This document shows positions 46,290 to 55,389 of a stretch of DNA of 64,000 bases, piece by piece; the stretch's first letter is position 1; every line of letters starts with the position of its first letter. Source of the DNA: Actinopolymorpha pittospori. GTDB lineage: Bacteria; Actinomycetota; Actinomycetes; Propionibacteriales; Actinopolymorphaceae. The notes below the pieces were generated by a model, which was not told the DNA's origin, did not search any database, and saw only the letters and a program-made list of their open reading frames with translations. A program made the position numbers and the translations under genes. The stretch spans positions 62,001-126,000 of the forward strand of contig NZ_JADBEM010000001.1 of NCBI RefSeq assembly GCF_014873875.1, in the 5' to 3' direction.

Positions 46290-47681
46290 CCACCGCGCCT
46301 CGAGCGCGCGGCCGATGCGGTAGAGGCGCGCCTCGCTCCATGCCGGGCCGCTGAGCTGCATCCCGATGGGCAGGCCGTCGCGGGAGACGCCGCAGGGGAC
46401 GGACAGGCTGGGGAGTCCGGTGACGTTCATCGGTACGGCGAGCCGGGTCAGCGCCCAGCGGACGGTCTCCTCGACCCCGGCCGCGTCGGTCTGGACCTGG
46501 CCGATGGTGGGGGCGGTGATGGCGACGCTGGGCGTGGCGAGGGCGTCGACCTCACCGAGGACGTCGGAGAACGTACGCCGTGACTCCTGCAGCAGCCGGA
46601 GCGCCTCGGCGTAGTCCCAGCCGGTGACGGCTCCGCCGTCGAGCAGCCGCTGGCGGACGGTCGCGTCGAAGAGGTCGGGGTGTTGTTCGAGGCGGTCGCG
46701 GTGCACGGAGTACGCCTCGACGCTGATCACGGTCCGGTGCGCGTCGCGGATCGCGGCGAGCCCGAGCACGGTGACCGGTTTGACGAGGGCGCCGAGGTCC
46801 TCCAGGGTCTGGATGGCGGCCCGGACCTGACGGTCGACGTCGGGGTCGAGCTGGTCGAAGTAGTAGTCGTCGGGGACGCCGATGGTGAGGCCGCGCACAC
46901 CAAGGTCCAGCTCGCGGGTGAAGTCCTCGGCGTCGCGTCGCACCGAGGCGGGGTCGCGGTCGTCGTGGCCGCACAGGACGCCGAGGACGTGCGCGTTGTC
47001 GCTGACCGTGCGGGTGAGCGGGCCCATGTGGTCGAGGGTCCACGACAGCGGGAAGACGCCGTACCTGCTGATCCGGCCGAAGGTCGGCTTCATGCCCACG
47101 ACTCCGCACAGTGAGGCGGGTACGCGGACCGAGCCGCCGGTGTCGCTGCCGAGCGCGGCGACGCACATGCCGGTGGCGACCGCGACCGCCGATCCGCCGC
47201 TGGATCCGCCGGCCATCCGCTGCGGGTCGTGTGGGTTGCGGACGGGCCCGAAGCAGGAGGCGTCTCCGGTGGGCCCGTAGGCGAACTCGTGGGTGTGCAG
47301 CTTGCCGATCACGACCGCGCCCGCTTCGCGGATGCGGTGGACGACCTCGGCGTCCGCGTCGGGCACCCGGTCGCGGTAGATCGCGGATCCGACGGTGGTG
47401 CGGATGCGGGCGGTGTCGATGATGTCCTTCACCCCGACCGGGATCCCGTGCAGGGGTCCGCGCCAGCGCCCGGCCCGGATCTCCTGGTCGGCGGCCTCGG
47501 CCTCCCGTAGGGCGGCGTCGGCGAGGAGGGTGACGACGGCGTTCAGGCGCGGGTTGTCGACCTCGACGCGTTCGAGCGCGGCGGCGGTGAGGTCGACGGA
47601 GCTCGTCGCTCCCTGGCGGAGGCGCTCGGACAGGACGGCGATGCTTTCGCCGTTGTCGGGGGACGTCGCAGAGGTGGCCAC
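46287..47681 (-). CDS. Amidase (amidase-signature family)
   Basis: 464 residues from ATG 47681. Ser-cisSer-Lys triad: Lys in IPVGVKDIIDTA, cis-Ser region in RMAGGSSGGSAVAVATGMCV and nucleophile in LGSDTGGSVRVPASLCGVVG, with MKPTFGRISRYGVFPLSWTL following. Related to AtzF/GatA-like amidases that hydrolyse small amides; not GatA itself, as no gatB/gatC is adjacent. The stop codon coincides with the target duplication of the Tn3-derived element, so the insertion did not truncate the protein. Confidence 0.88.
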   Translation of the reverse strand: MATSATSPDNGESIAVLSERLRQGATSSVDLTAAALERVEVDNPRLNAVVTLLADAALREAEAADQEIRAGRWRGPLHGIPVGVKDIIDTARIRTTVGSAIYRDRVPDADAEVVHRIREAGAVVIGKLHTHEFAYGPTGDASCFGPVRNPHDPQRMAGGSSGGSAVAVATGMCVAALGSDTGGSVRVPASLCGVVGMKPTFGRISRYGVFPLSWTLDHMGPLTRTVSDNAHVLGVLCGHDDRDPASVRRDAEDFTRELDLGVRGLTIGVPDDYYFDQLDPDVDRQVRAAIQTLEDLGALVKPVTVLGLAAIRDAHRTVISVEAYSVHRDRLEQHPDLFDATVRQRLLDGGAVTGWDYAEALRLLQESRRTFSDVLGEVDALATPSVAITAPTIGQVQTDAAGVEETVRWALTRLAVPMNVTGLPSLSVPCGVSRDGLPIGMQLSGPAWSEARLYRIGRALEARW

Positions 47682-48231
47682 AGGTTCTCCAGGGTCGGGC
47701 GGATGCGGGGCTGTGCCGTCCGCCTGGCGCGTCCACGCCGACGTCCAGGAGCGGTGGACTCCGCCGAGTCTGGCGAGAAGATCGGCGCCGGGTCAAGGTG
47801 TGCGCGTGGCCGCACCCTGCCCCCGCGGCCCCGGAACGCCTGCGGGCCGCCGCGGACCGAGGTTCATGCCGTCGGGCTGTCCATCGATGCACCAATCGTT
47901 TTGGACACCAGTAGTGGGGCGGCACAGGGCCCGGACTTCCCCCGACACATCTTCAACGACGGCTACCTCGAAGTGCTGTAGACCCGAGGGACCGGGCGAC
48001 CAGGCCAACCCAACCAGCAGCAGCGTCAAGGTTTACTTGCGGGCCTTCTCCCTCACCGTGACCCACGCCGCGCAGGCGGACTGAACGCGATGACCAGCCG
48101 CGCCAATTCTGGCCGGCTCGTTCACGCTTTTGGGTCATTCACTTGTCAGGCGTGATGCGACTGGCCGAGTGAATTTCGCGCATTCGGCAATATCGCTGGC
48201 TATCGGCAGCTTCGCAGTTCGTGGGGGGATT
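47682..48231. other. 550-bp region without a supported gene
   Basis: Several open frames exist but none shows family motifs or consistent codon use. The right part (about 48110-48231) is AT-richer and forms the leader of the first beta-helix gene, with GGGGGGA just before its ATG. Confidence 0.45.
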
Positions 48232-49777
48232 ATGTACGTTGGTCGACGCCAAACGAAACGGCCCTGGTTCAGCGCCGCGCGCGGTCTGGCGGGTGTGACA
48301 GGTCTCGCGGCGGTCGGCGTCGCCGGCGGCGGGTTGGCCGGCCTGGGCTCCCCTTCTGACATGCGCATCGTCGAGTCGCGGCAGCTGATCCCGGCGGCGG
48401 TGTCGGCTGACGTCTCCGAAACCATGGACAGGAACGTCGAGAAGGGTGCGGGCAGGGACCACGACGGGGACAACCGGTCCGACAGCCGGGAGGTGGAGGT
48501 GCCCTGTGATCCGGAGGAGTTGGTCGCCGCGCTCGTGCACGCCAACGCCGACGGCCGCGCCACCCTGAGCCTCGCCACGAGATGTACCTACACCCTCACC
48601 GCCCACCAGGACGGCAACGGCCTGCCACTGATCACCCAGCGCGTCGCCATCGAGGGCAACGGAGCGAGCATCGTGCGTGCCGCCAACGCCGAGGACTTCC
48701 GCATCTTCGAAGTCGGCTTCGGAGGTGACCTGAAACTGCGCGACCTCACCGTCAAGGGTGGCGTCGGCACGGAGCTCACCGCCGGCGGCAGTGGCGTCGG
48801 GGGTGGCGGACTGCTCGTCCAGGAAGGTGGGCGAGCCACCATCAAGGCGTCCACGTTCACTCTCAACCGATCCGTCACCGTCGGCGGAGCCATCGCCAAC
48901 TATGGGGTCACCAACCGGCGGCGACGAGCACGAGAACGAACGCAGCTCCGAGCACGACGATTCCGACAAGCCGTCGGGGAAGATGGACCAGACCAAGGAC
49001 GACTCGTCCTGGACTCACGTCACGAAGAACAGCGCCGTGATGACCTTCGCGCAAGGTGCCGGCGGCGGGGTCTTCAACGCCGGGAAGCTGACTGCACAGC
49101 ACACCCGACTCGCGCACAACAACGCCATCGACCAGCCGAATCCCATCCTGGGCACTGGCGGCGGTGGCCTGCAGAACACCGGCGGCACAGCCGAGCTGAA
49201 GGGCGTCCGGATCGACCACAACCACGCGGCCGGCGCGGGCGGCGGAGTCGCCGGCAGCGAGGGCGAGGGCGGCGAGCCCGGAACGATCCGGCTCGAGTTC
49301 AGCTCCGTGAGCGACAACTCCGGCCTCGTCGGTGGCGGCATCAGCAGCTTGGGTGCCACCGTCTACCTGACGCACACCGCGGTCCGACACAACGCGGCGG
49401 CCTCCGACGGTGGCGGGATCCTCAATGCCCTCGGACCTGTGAGCATCGACGGGAGCCGGATCGAGGGGAACACCAGCGGCGGCTTCGGCGGTGGCGTCAC
49501 CAACACAGACTTCGGAACGGTCGCCCTGCGCCGTACGGACGTCAACGAGAACAGGGCGATCGGCGCCACCTCACGGGCCGGCGGCGTGAGCAACATCGAG
49601 GGTCAGGTCACCCTGACCGACTCCCACGTCATCGGGAACTTCTCGGTGAACGCGCCGGGTGGAGTGGAGAACGGCACCGGGACCGTCGCCGTGGACGACG
49701 AGTCGACCATCATCAGGAACCGGCCCACCAACTGCGCGGGAGTACCGGGCGCGGCGATCCCCAACTGCTTCGGCTGA
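48232..49777 (+). pseudogene. Right-handed beta-helix surface protein, frameshifted
   Basis: From ATG 48232: signal/anchor segment (GLAGVTGLAAVGVAGGG), then CDPEELVAALVHANADGRAT, TYTLTAHQDGNGLPLI, FRIFEVGFGGDLKLRDLTVK and glycine-rich repeats (GGGGLLVQEGGRATI). At a GGGG run (48904-48907) the family continues in the +1-shifted frame (from 48905: acidic linker DEHENERSSEHDDSDK, then beta-helix coils GGGISSLGATVYLTHTAVRH up to NRPTNCAGV...PNCFG, stop at 49775-49777). Removing one G restores a protein of about 514 residues collinear with the intact paralogue at 50028. Confidence 0.75.
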
Positions 49778-50027
49778 GCCCGACGCCGAGGGGAGAACAC
49801 GAGCGACCAGACTTCTTCCCGGCCGGCGCCGGTTCGCGCATCGAAAAGGGTGGGACACAGCCGACCACGGCATTTCGTCGAACACCATTAGGGCCGGCCT
49901 CGGATGCTTTTCGTGAAGCCAATGTGAATTCGGTCGCTCACTTGTCGTTCAGATTTGGATACAGGACTTGATCGGGCGTTATTGGCAACCTCCCTCCTGT
50001 CAGGACTTTTAGTCCCGAGGGGGGAAT

Positions 50028-51488
50028 ATGAAGTTGAGTCGAATTCGCCGGAAGCGAACCTGGTTCTGTGTCACGGTGGGCGGGCTGGCCGGGGTGACCG
50101 GCCTTGCCGCAGTGGGAGTCGCGGGAGGTCTGACCGGGCGGGACGCCACCGCGGACGCCTCGGCCGCCGCTCAACGGCAGGCTCGACCGGCCGCGGTCGC
50201 GCAGGACGGCAAGGCGCACGGCAAGGAGGAGAAGGAGGTGCGCTGCGACCCGGACAGGCTGATCGCCGCCCTCGTGCACGCCAACGCCGACGGCGGCGCC
50301 GTTCTCAGCCTGGCCAAGAAGTGCACCTACACCCTCACCGCCAACCAGGACGGCAACGGCCTACCCTTGATCGTCCAACCCGTCGCCATCAAGGGGAACG
50401 GAGCCACCATCGTCCGCGCCGCCAACGCCGACGACTTCCGCATCTTCGAGGTCGGCTCCGGCGGGAACCTCAAGCTCGCCGACCTCACCGTCAAGGGCGG
50501 CGTCGGCACCACCACCACAGCCGGCGGCACCGGCACCGGAGGAGGCGGCCTGCTCGTCCAGGAAGGCGGCAGAGCCACCGTCCAACACGCCACCTTCACC
50601 TTCAACCGCTCCACCACGACCGGTGGTGCCATCGCCAACTACGGCACCACCAAAATCAGCGGCGAGGACCAGCACAAGACCGACGACAAGGGCGACCAGA
50701 AGGACGGGTCCGACAAGAAGTGGACCGAGGACGACTGGAGCGAGAAGGACGCCAGCTACACCAGCATCGACAGCAACAGCGCCGAGGGAACCGGCAGCGA
50801 CCACGGCGGTGGAGGGCTCTTCAGCTCCGGATCTCTGAGCGTGAAGTACACCCGGATCAGCTACAACGACGCCGTGAACCTCGACGGCGGCGGGGTGCGC
50901 GTCGCGGGCGGAACGGCGACGCTGCGCAACGCCCACGTCGACCACAACCGGGCGGCCGACGACGGCGGTGGCCTGGCGGTCAGCAACGGTGCGACCGTGA
51001 CGCTGGAGCGCAGCTACGTGACGGACAACTCAGGCGGCGACCTCGGCGGCGGCATCTTCAGCCAGGCTTCTGTCCTGTACCTGCGCCAGAGCACTGTCGG
51101 GCACAACTTCTCTGCTGACTCTGGCGGTGGCGTCTTCAACAGCGATGGGCGGCTGATCGCCGACCGGAGCAGGATCAACGAGAACACCACCCTCGGCAAC
51201 GGCGGCGGGATCGGCAACGACAGCGGCGGCGAGGCTGTGTTCCGCGACAGTGAGATCAACCGGAACAGGGCGATCGGCGCCAGTTCCGTCGCCGGCGGGG
51301 TCAGCAACGTCCTGAGCGACCTCACCCTGACCCGCTCCACCATCGTCGAGAACTTCTCGACCTTCGAGCCCGGTGGCGCCTTGAACATCGCCGGCACGGT
51401 CCTCGTCGACGACGACTCCACCATCATCAAGAACCGCCCCACCAACTGCTTGGGAACCACCACGGCGGTCCCCAACTGCTTCGGCTGA
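50028..51488 (+). CDS. Right-handed beta-helix surface protein (intact paralogue)
   Basis: 486 residues from ATG 50028 (GAGGGGGGAAT upstream). Signal-like N-terminus (RIRRKRTWFCVTVGGLAGVT), then CDPDRLIAALVHANADGGAV and TYTLTANQDGNGLPLIVQPV. A charged linker (about 205-250; EDQHKTDDKGDQKDGSDKKW) interrupts a parallel beta-helix of about ten coils with N-x-AxxxGGG-type turns (NDAVNLDGGGVRVAGGTATL; NSGGDLGGGIFSQASVLYLR). The end NRPTNCLG...PNCFG has two cysteines, conserved in the paralogue. Such proteins are secreted and polysaccharide- or surface-associated. No catalytic motif recognised. Confidence 0.8.
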   Translation: MKLSRIRRKRTWFCVTVGGLAGVTGLAAVGVAGGLTGRDATADASAAAQRQARPAAVAQDGKAHGKEEKEVRCDPDRLIAALVHANADGGAVLSLAKKCTYTLTANQDGNGLPLIVQPVAIKGNGATIVRAANADDFRIFEVGSGGNLKLADLTVKGGVGTTTTAGGTGTGGGGLLVQEGGRATVQHATFTFNRSTTTGGAIANYGTTKISGEDQHKTDDKGDQKDGSDKKWTEDDWSEKDASYTSIDSNSAEGTGSDHGGGGLFSSGSLSVKYTRISYNDAVNLDGGGVRVAGGTATLRNAHVDHNRAADDGGGLAVSNGATVTLERSYVTDNSGGDLGGGIFSQASVLYLRQSTVGHNFSADSGGGVFNSDGRLIADRSRINENTTLGNGGGIGNDSGGEAVFRDSEINRNRAIGASSVAGGVSNVLSDLTLTRSTIVENFSTFEPGGALNIAGTVLVDDDSTIIKNRPTNCLGTTTAVPNCFG

Positions 51489-51535
51489 TGCCGGCGTTGG
51501 ACGGCGAGCCGTAAGCGTCACCGGACGACGAAACC

Positions 51536-51586
51536 AACCGGTCGCGCCGAGGCTGAGCAACTGCTCAGCCCCCGGCGCGACCGGTT
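51536..51586. terminator. Bidirectional terminator between convergent genes
   Basis: 14-bp outer stem (AACCGGTCGCGCCG; 51536-51549 with 51573-51586) enclosing a second hairpin (GGCTGAG / CTCAGCC). It separates the beta-helix gene from the aldo/keto reductase gene on the opposite strand. Confidence 0.75.
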
Positions 51587-51631
51587 CCCGTTCCTCGACC
51601 AGGAGAGCCGGCACCCGTCGGCGCCCCGGCC

Positions 51632-52705
51632 TCAGGAGGCGGTGGGGATCTTCAGGTCGCCGAACATGACGGTGCGGGTCATGGGTCGGGCCAGGAAGTC
51701 GTGCGGGAAGCCGAGTTCGATGGCGCTGACCTTCTCCAGGCTGGCGAGCTGTTCCGGGGTGAACCGCACGTCGAGCGCGCCCAGGTTGTCCTCCAGCTGG
51801 GCCAGGGTCCGGACCCCAAGGATGGGTGCGGTCACCGCGGGGTTGACCATCGTCCAGGCGAGCGCGACCTGGGAGGGCGTCTTGTCCATCTCGATGGCGA
51901 CGTCCTTCACGACGTCGGCGATGGTCAGGCTCCGTTCGGTGAGGGACCCGTTGGACGCGGCGACGTTCTTGCGGCTGCCTTCCGCGCCCGCCGTGCCCGC
52001 ACCGAGGTCCAGGTCGGCCAGGCTGTACTTGCCGGCGAGCACGCCGCTGGCCAGCGGCGACCAGGGCACAACGCCCAGGCCCAGCTCACGCGCCATCGGG
52101 ATGAGCTCGCGCTCGACGGTCCGCTCGACGAGGGAGTACTCGATCTGTAGGGCGACCAGCGGCGACCAGCCCCGCAGGTCGGCGATCGTCTGCATCCGGG
52201 CGATCTGCCAGGCGGGTGTGTCGGAGATGCCGACGTAGAGCACCTTGCCGGCGCGGACGAGGTCGTCCATGGCCCGCATGATCTCCTCGACGGGTGTCGT
52301 GAAGTCCCAAGCGTGCAGGTAGAGCAGGTCGATGTAGTCGGTGTCGAGCCGCCGCAGGCTCGCCTCGACCGAGCCGACCATGCTCTTGCGGTGGTTGCCG
52401 CCGGAGTTCGGGTCGCCGGGGCGTTCGCTCACGGTGTACTTCGTGGCGATGACCAGGTTGTCGCGCCGGTCGCGAGCGAACTCGCCGACCAGTCGTTCGG
52501 CTGTGCCGTTGGTGTACTGGTTGGCGCTGTCGATGAAGTTGCCGCCCCGGTCGAGGTAGGTGTCGAAGATGCGGCGGGCCTCGCCCTTGTCGGCGCCCCA
52601 GCCCCAGTCCGTTCCGAAGGTCATGGTGCCCAGGGACATCGGCGAGACCCGCAGGCCCGAACGACCGAGCAGCCGGTAGGTGTCGAGGGAAAGGGTTCCA
52701 GCCAC
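51632..52705 (-). CDS. Aldo/keto reductase
   Basis: 357 residues from GTG 52705 with AGGAGG 6 nt upstream. AKR TIM barrel: LGTMTFGTDWGWGADKGEAR, then FIDSANQYTNGTAERLVGEF (catalytic Asp and Tyr), ATKYT with catalytic Lys and DLLYLHAWDF with the His. VPWSPLASGVLAGKY and the NADPH-binding end (AWTMVNPAVTAPILGVRTLA) complete it. It is the general yeast-YajO type with broad carbonyl substrates. Divergent from an XRE regulator across 179 bp, so it is likely its target. Confidence 0.9.
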   Translation of the reverse strand: MAGTLSLDTYRLLGRSGLRVSPMSLGTMTFGTDWGWGADKGEARRIFDTYLDRGGNFIDSANQYTNGTAERLVGEFARDRRDNLVIATKYTVSERPGDPNSGGNHRKSMVGSVEASLRRLDTDYIDLLYLHAWDFTTPVEEIMRAMDDLVRAGKVLYVGISDTPAWQIARMQTIADLRGWSPLVALQIEYSLVERTVERELIPMARELGLGVVPWSPLASGVLAGKYSLADLDLGAGTAGAEGSRKNVAASNGSLTERSLTIADVVKDVAIEMDKTPSQVALAWTMVNPAVTAPILGVRTLAQLEDNLGALDVRFTPEQLASLEKVSAIELGFPHDFLARPMTRTVMFGDLKIPTAS

Positions 52706-52884
52706 GAGGGCCTCCTGACGTGTCGTACGCGTGTGGAGGAACCGGTGTGGTTCCGTCCCGGTGGTGCGGCGCCCGGTCGGCGTGCGCACCGCCTGGTACA
52801 GAGTGCGACGAGCCAGGTGTGGTGAGTAAGGGAAGGCTTATCCTGGGACCGGCCGTCCCACCTTCGGCCGGTACGATCGGGCCG

Positions 52885-53739
52885 ATGACAGGAAAGATCG
52901 ACGCCACCAATGAGCTGGCGGCCTTCCTGCGCACACGTCGTGAGCGTCTGGCGCCGGAGGACGCCGGCCTCCCGCAGCGTCGGCGCCGCCGTACTCCCGG
53001 CCTGCGGCGGGAGGAGGTCGCCGAACTCGCCGGCGTCAGCGTCGACTACGTCGTTCGCCTCGAGCAGGGTCGGGGGCTACGTCCGTCCCCAGAGGTGCTG
53101 GAGGCACTGGCTCGCGCGTTGCGGCTCAGCGAGGACGAGCGGTCCTATCTCTTCGATCTCGCCCAGCAGCGGCCGGCCAGCCGGCAGCCGTCGACGAGTC
53201 AGGCGGATTCGCTCGCCCGGCTCGTGCACGACCTGTCCCCGCTGCCGGCGATGCTGGTCAACCACCGCCTCGACATCCTCGGCTGGAATCCCGAGATGGC
53301 CGGGCTGATGATCGACTTCGGTGTGGTCCCCGAGCAGCAGCGCAACTCGCTGTGGGTGTGCCTGATGCATCCGGCGTTCCGCGACTTCTACCGCGACCGG
53401 GAGCGCATCATCCGGGAGGGCATCGCGGATCTGCGGGCCGCGTGGGCGGCGCGACCCGACGACGACGGTCTCGCCAAGCTCGTCGGCGATCTCAACGCAC
53501 GCAGTGAGGAGTTCGCCCGGTGGTGGGCGCTGCGTGACGTCCAGGTGCACGGCCGGGGCCGCAAGGAGCTGCTGCACCCGCGGGTCGGCGAGCTGACGAT
53601 CGAGTACGAAGTGCTCTGCCCGCTGCAGGAACCCGACCAGCGGTTGGTCGTCTACCGCGCGGCGGACGCTGCTTCGCAAGTCGCCCTTGACGCGATTGTG
53701 CGCGAGGTGGGCGAGCGCCGGCGGCTTCGCGCCATGTAG
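52885..53739 (+). CDS. XRE-family regulator with MmyB-like ligand domain
   Basis: 284 residues from ATG 52885. N-terminal helix-turn-helix: ELAAFLRTRRERLAPEDAGL, then TPGLRREEVAELAGVSVDYV and VRLEQGRGLRPSPEVLEALA. The C-terminal MmyB-like (PAS-related) domain is at about 100-280 (LPAMLVNHRLDILGWNPEMA; FRDFYRDRERIIREGIADLR; LHPRVGELTIEYEVLCPLQE). Such regulators typically repress a divergent oxidoreductase, here the aldo/keto reductase. Ligand unknown. Confidence 0.88.
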   Translation: MTGKIDATNELAAFLRTRRERLAPEDAGLPQRRRRRTPGLRREEVAELAGVSVDYVVRLEQGRGLRPSPEVLEALARALRLSEDERSYLFDLAQQRPASRQPSTSQADSLARLVHDLSPLPAMLVNHRLDILGWNPEMAGLMIDFGVVPEQQRNSLWVCLMHPAFRDFYRDRERIIREGIADLRAAWAARPDDDGLAKLVGDLNARSEEFARWWALRDVQVHGRGRKELLHPRVGELTIEYEVLCPLQEPDQRLVVYRAADAASQVALDAIVREVGERRRLRAM

Positions 53740-53773
53740 GTCACCGCGCCGGGCCGCGGTGGTTCGGTCGCGC

Positions 53774-54601
53774 TCACGCCTGGCGTGACGTGGCGGCCAG
53801 GGATCCGAGCAGGCTCAGTGCCTGACTGCTGGCCGAGGCCGGTTCGGCGTGATAGACGACGAGTTCCTGCCCGGGGCTGGAGCGTACGTCGAAGGTCTGC
53901 ATTGTCAACGTCAGCTTTCCGACATCGCGGTGATGGAAGCGTTTGCGTTCGAGCGCCTTCCCACGCGCGTCGTGACGGGCCCACAGTTTCGCGAACTCCG
54001 GGCTCTGGTCGAGAAGTTCGGTGAGCACCTGGCGGACGCGTGGGTCGTGGGGCGCCTTGCCGTAGCCGAGCCGGAAGCCGGCGACGGAGTTGCGGGCGAC
54101 GTCGTGCCAGTCCTGGTAGAAGGTGCGTGCGGCCGGGTCGGTGAAGACGACGTGCATGAGGTTGTGCGAGTGCGACCAGTCGTGGAAGAGCGCGTCGGCT
54201 ATCGCGTTCGAGGCGAGGACGTCGTAGGCGCGGTTGTAGACGATGGCGGGGTTGTCGGGCCAGGCGGCCATGAGCTGCAGGAGGCTCGGGTCGACCCTGT
54301 CGTCCACGGCGGCGACCCGTGCGCGGGGGCTCATCCCGGCCAGGCGGAACAGGTGCTCGCGGCCGTCCTCATCCAGACGCAGGGCGATGGTGAGGGCGTC
54401 GATCACCTGCGCTGACGGCGTGCGCTCGCGACCCTGCTCGAGCCGGATGTAGTAGTCGACACTGACGCCGGCGAGCAACGCCACCTCTTCGCGTCGCAGT
54501 CCGGGAACCCGCCGGTAGCCGGTGCTGGGCAGGTCGGCCTCACCAGGTGTGACCTGGGCTCGCCGGGCGCGCAGGTAGGCGCCGAGGTCGGAGCGTGTCA
54601 T
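53774..54601 (-). CDS. XRE-family regulator with MmyB-like ligand domain (second)
   Basis: 275 residues from ATG 54601. Same architecture as the gene at 52885: ARRAQVTPGEADLPSTGYRR, VPGLRREEVALLAGVSVDYY and IRLEQGRERTPSAQVIDALT, then the MmyB domain (NPAIVYNRAYDVLASNAIAD; FYQDWHDVARNSVAGFRLGY; HRDVGKLTLTMQTFDVRSSP). Divergent from the damaged SDR at 54704. An inverted repeat between the two starts is its probable operator. It is convergent with the first XRE gene. Confidence 0.88.
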   Translation of the reverse strand: MTRSDLGAYLRARRAQVTPGEADLPSTGYRRVPGLRREEVALLAGVSVDYYIRLEQGRERTPSAQVIDALTIALRLDEDGREHLFRLAGMSPRARVAAVDDRVDPSLLQLMAAWPDNPAIVYNRAYDVLASNAIADALFHDWSHSHNLMHVVFTDPAARTFYQDWHDVARNSVAGFRLGYGKAPHDPRVRQVLTELLDQSPEFAKLWARHDARGKALERKRFHHRDVGKLTLTMQTFDVRSSPGQELVVYHAEPASASSQALSLLGSLAATSRQA

Positions 54602-54631
54602 ACCGGCATGGTAGGCAGGGGCACCGGTCGA

Positions 54632-54658
54632 CTTCCTGGGTGCGGTACTCCCAGGAAG
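54632..54658. promoter_or_regulatory. Inverted repeat between XRE regulator and SDR
   Basis: Perfect 9-bp arms CTTCCTGGG and CCCAGGAAG separated by 9 bases, 30 bp from the regulator start and 46 bp from the SDR start. The position fits an operator controlling both divergent genes. Confidence 0.55.
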
Positions 54659-54703
54659 ATCTATCCCTCCCCCGCGGCGCCGGCGTCGGTCAGTGTCGAG
54701 GCC

Positions 54704-55321
54704 ATGTCGACGAACCAGCTCGAAGAACCTCCGCGGGAGGACCAGAAGGTCGTACTCGTCACCGGCGCCAGCAGCGGGATCGGCGCGGCCATCGCCGCTC
54801 GCCTCGTACGCCAGGGCCACCACGTACTCGCCGGCGCCCGGCGTACCGGCCGTCTCCATACGCTCACAGAACGCACCACCGACGTGGCCTCGCACTCCGG
54901 CGGGTCCCTGCATCCGGTGCGACTCGACGTGACGAACCGGTCCGGCGTCGAGGCTTTCGTCCAGATCGCCCTGGACCGCTTCGGTCGGGTCGACGTCCTC
55001 GTCAACAACGCCGGGGTGATGCCGCTGTCCCGGCTGGACTCCGTGCTGGTCGAGGAGTGGGACCGGATGATCGACGTGAACGTCCGCGGGCTGCTGCACG
55101 GGATCGCCGCGGTCCTGCCGCACTTCACGCCCGGTGTGGTCAGCTCCGAACTCGCCGCGACCATCACCGACCCCGGCGCCGCGCAGGCCATGCGCACCTA
55201 CCGGGCGCACGCGATCGAGCCGGACGCCGTCGCCGAAGCCGTCTCCTACGCCGTCGCGCAGCCCGCCGACGTCGACGTCGACGTCAACGAGATCGTCCTG
55301 CGTCCGGCCCGCCAACGCTGA
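54704..55321 (+). CDS. Short-chain dehydrogenase with deleted catalytic centre
   Basis: 205 residues from ATG 54704. Rossmann start is intact (KVVLVTGASSGIGAAIAARL, then FGRVDVLVNNAGVMPLSRLD with the NNAG motif). At AAVLPHF the sequence jumps straight to TPGVVSSELAATI, the region normally 40-50 residues later. The segment with catalytic Ser and YxxxK is missing although the frame is kept. The product can probably bind a nucleotide but not act as a dehydrogenase. It may be a pseudogene or an assembly artefact. Confidence 0.7.
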   Translation: MSTNQLEEPPREDQKVVLVTGASSGIGAAIAARLVRQGHHVLAGARRTGRLHTLTERTTDVASHSGGSLHPVRLDVTNRSGVEAFVQIALDRFGRVDVLVNNAGVMPLSRLDSVLVEEWDRMIDVNVRGLLHGIAAVLPHFTPGVVSSELAATITDPGAAQAMRTYRAHAIEPDAVAEAVSYAVAQPADVDVDVNEIVLRPARQR

Positions 55322-55389
55322 CCTCCAACGCTGCTGACCTCCAACGCTGACCTCCCCTGCCCACCACACCAACACGACCGAGGGAATCC

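Noticed and set aside
47700..48084. Several 80-230 codon frames between the amidase and beta-helix genes
   Set aside because: No motif, no ribosome site, and frames overlap on both strands; none is supported.
49777..49971. Continuation of the first beta-helix frame to 49971 as a 613-residue protein
   Set aside because: After 48905 this frame is Arg-rich shadow sequence, while the other frame keeps the beta-helix family to its PNCFG end at 49777.
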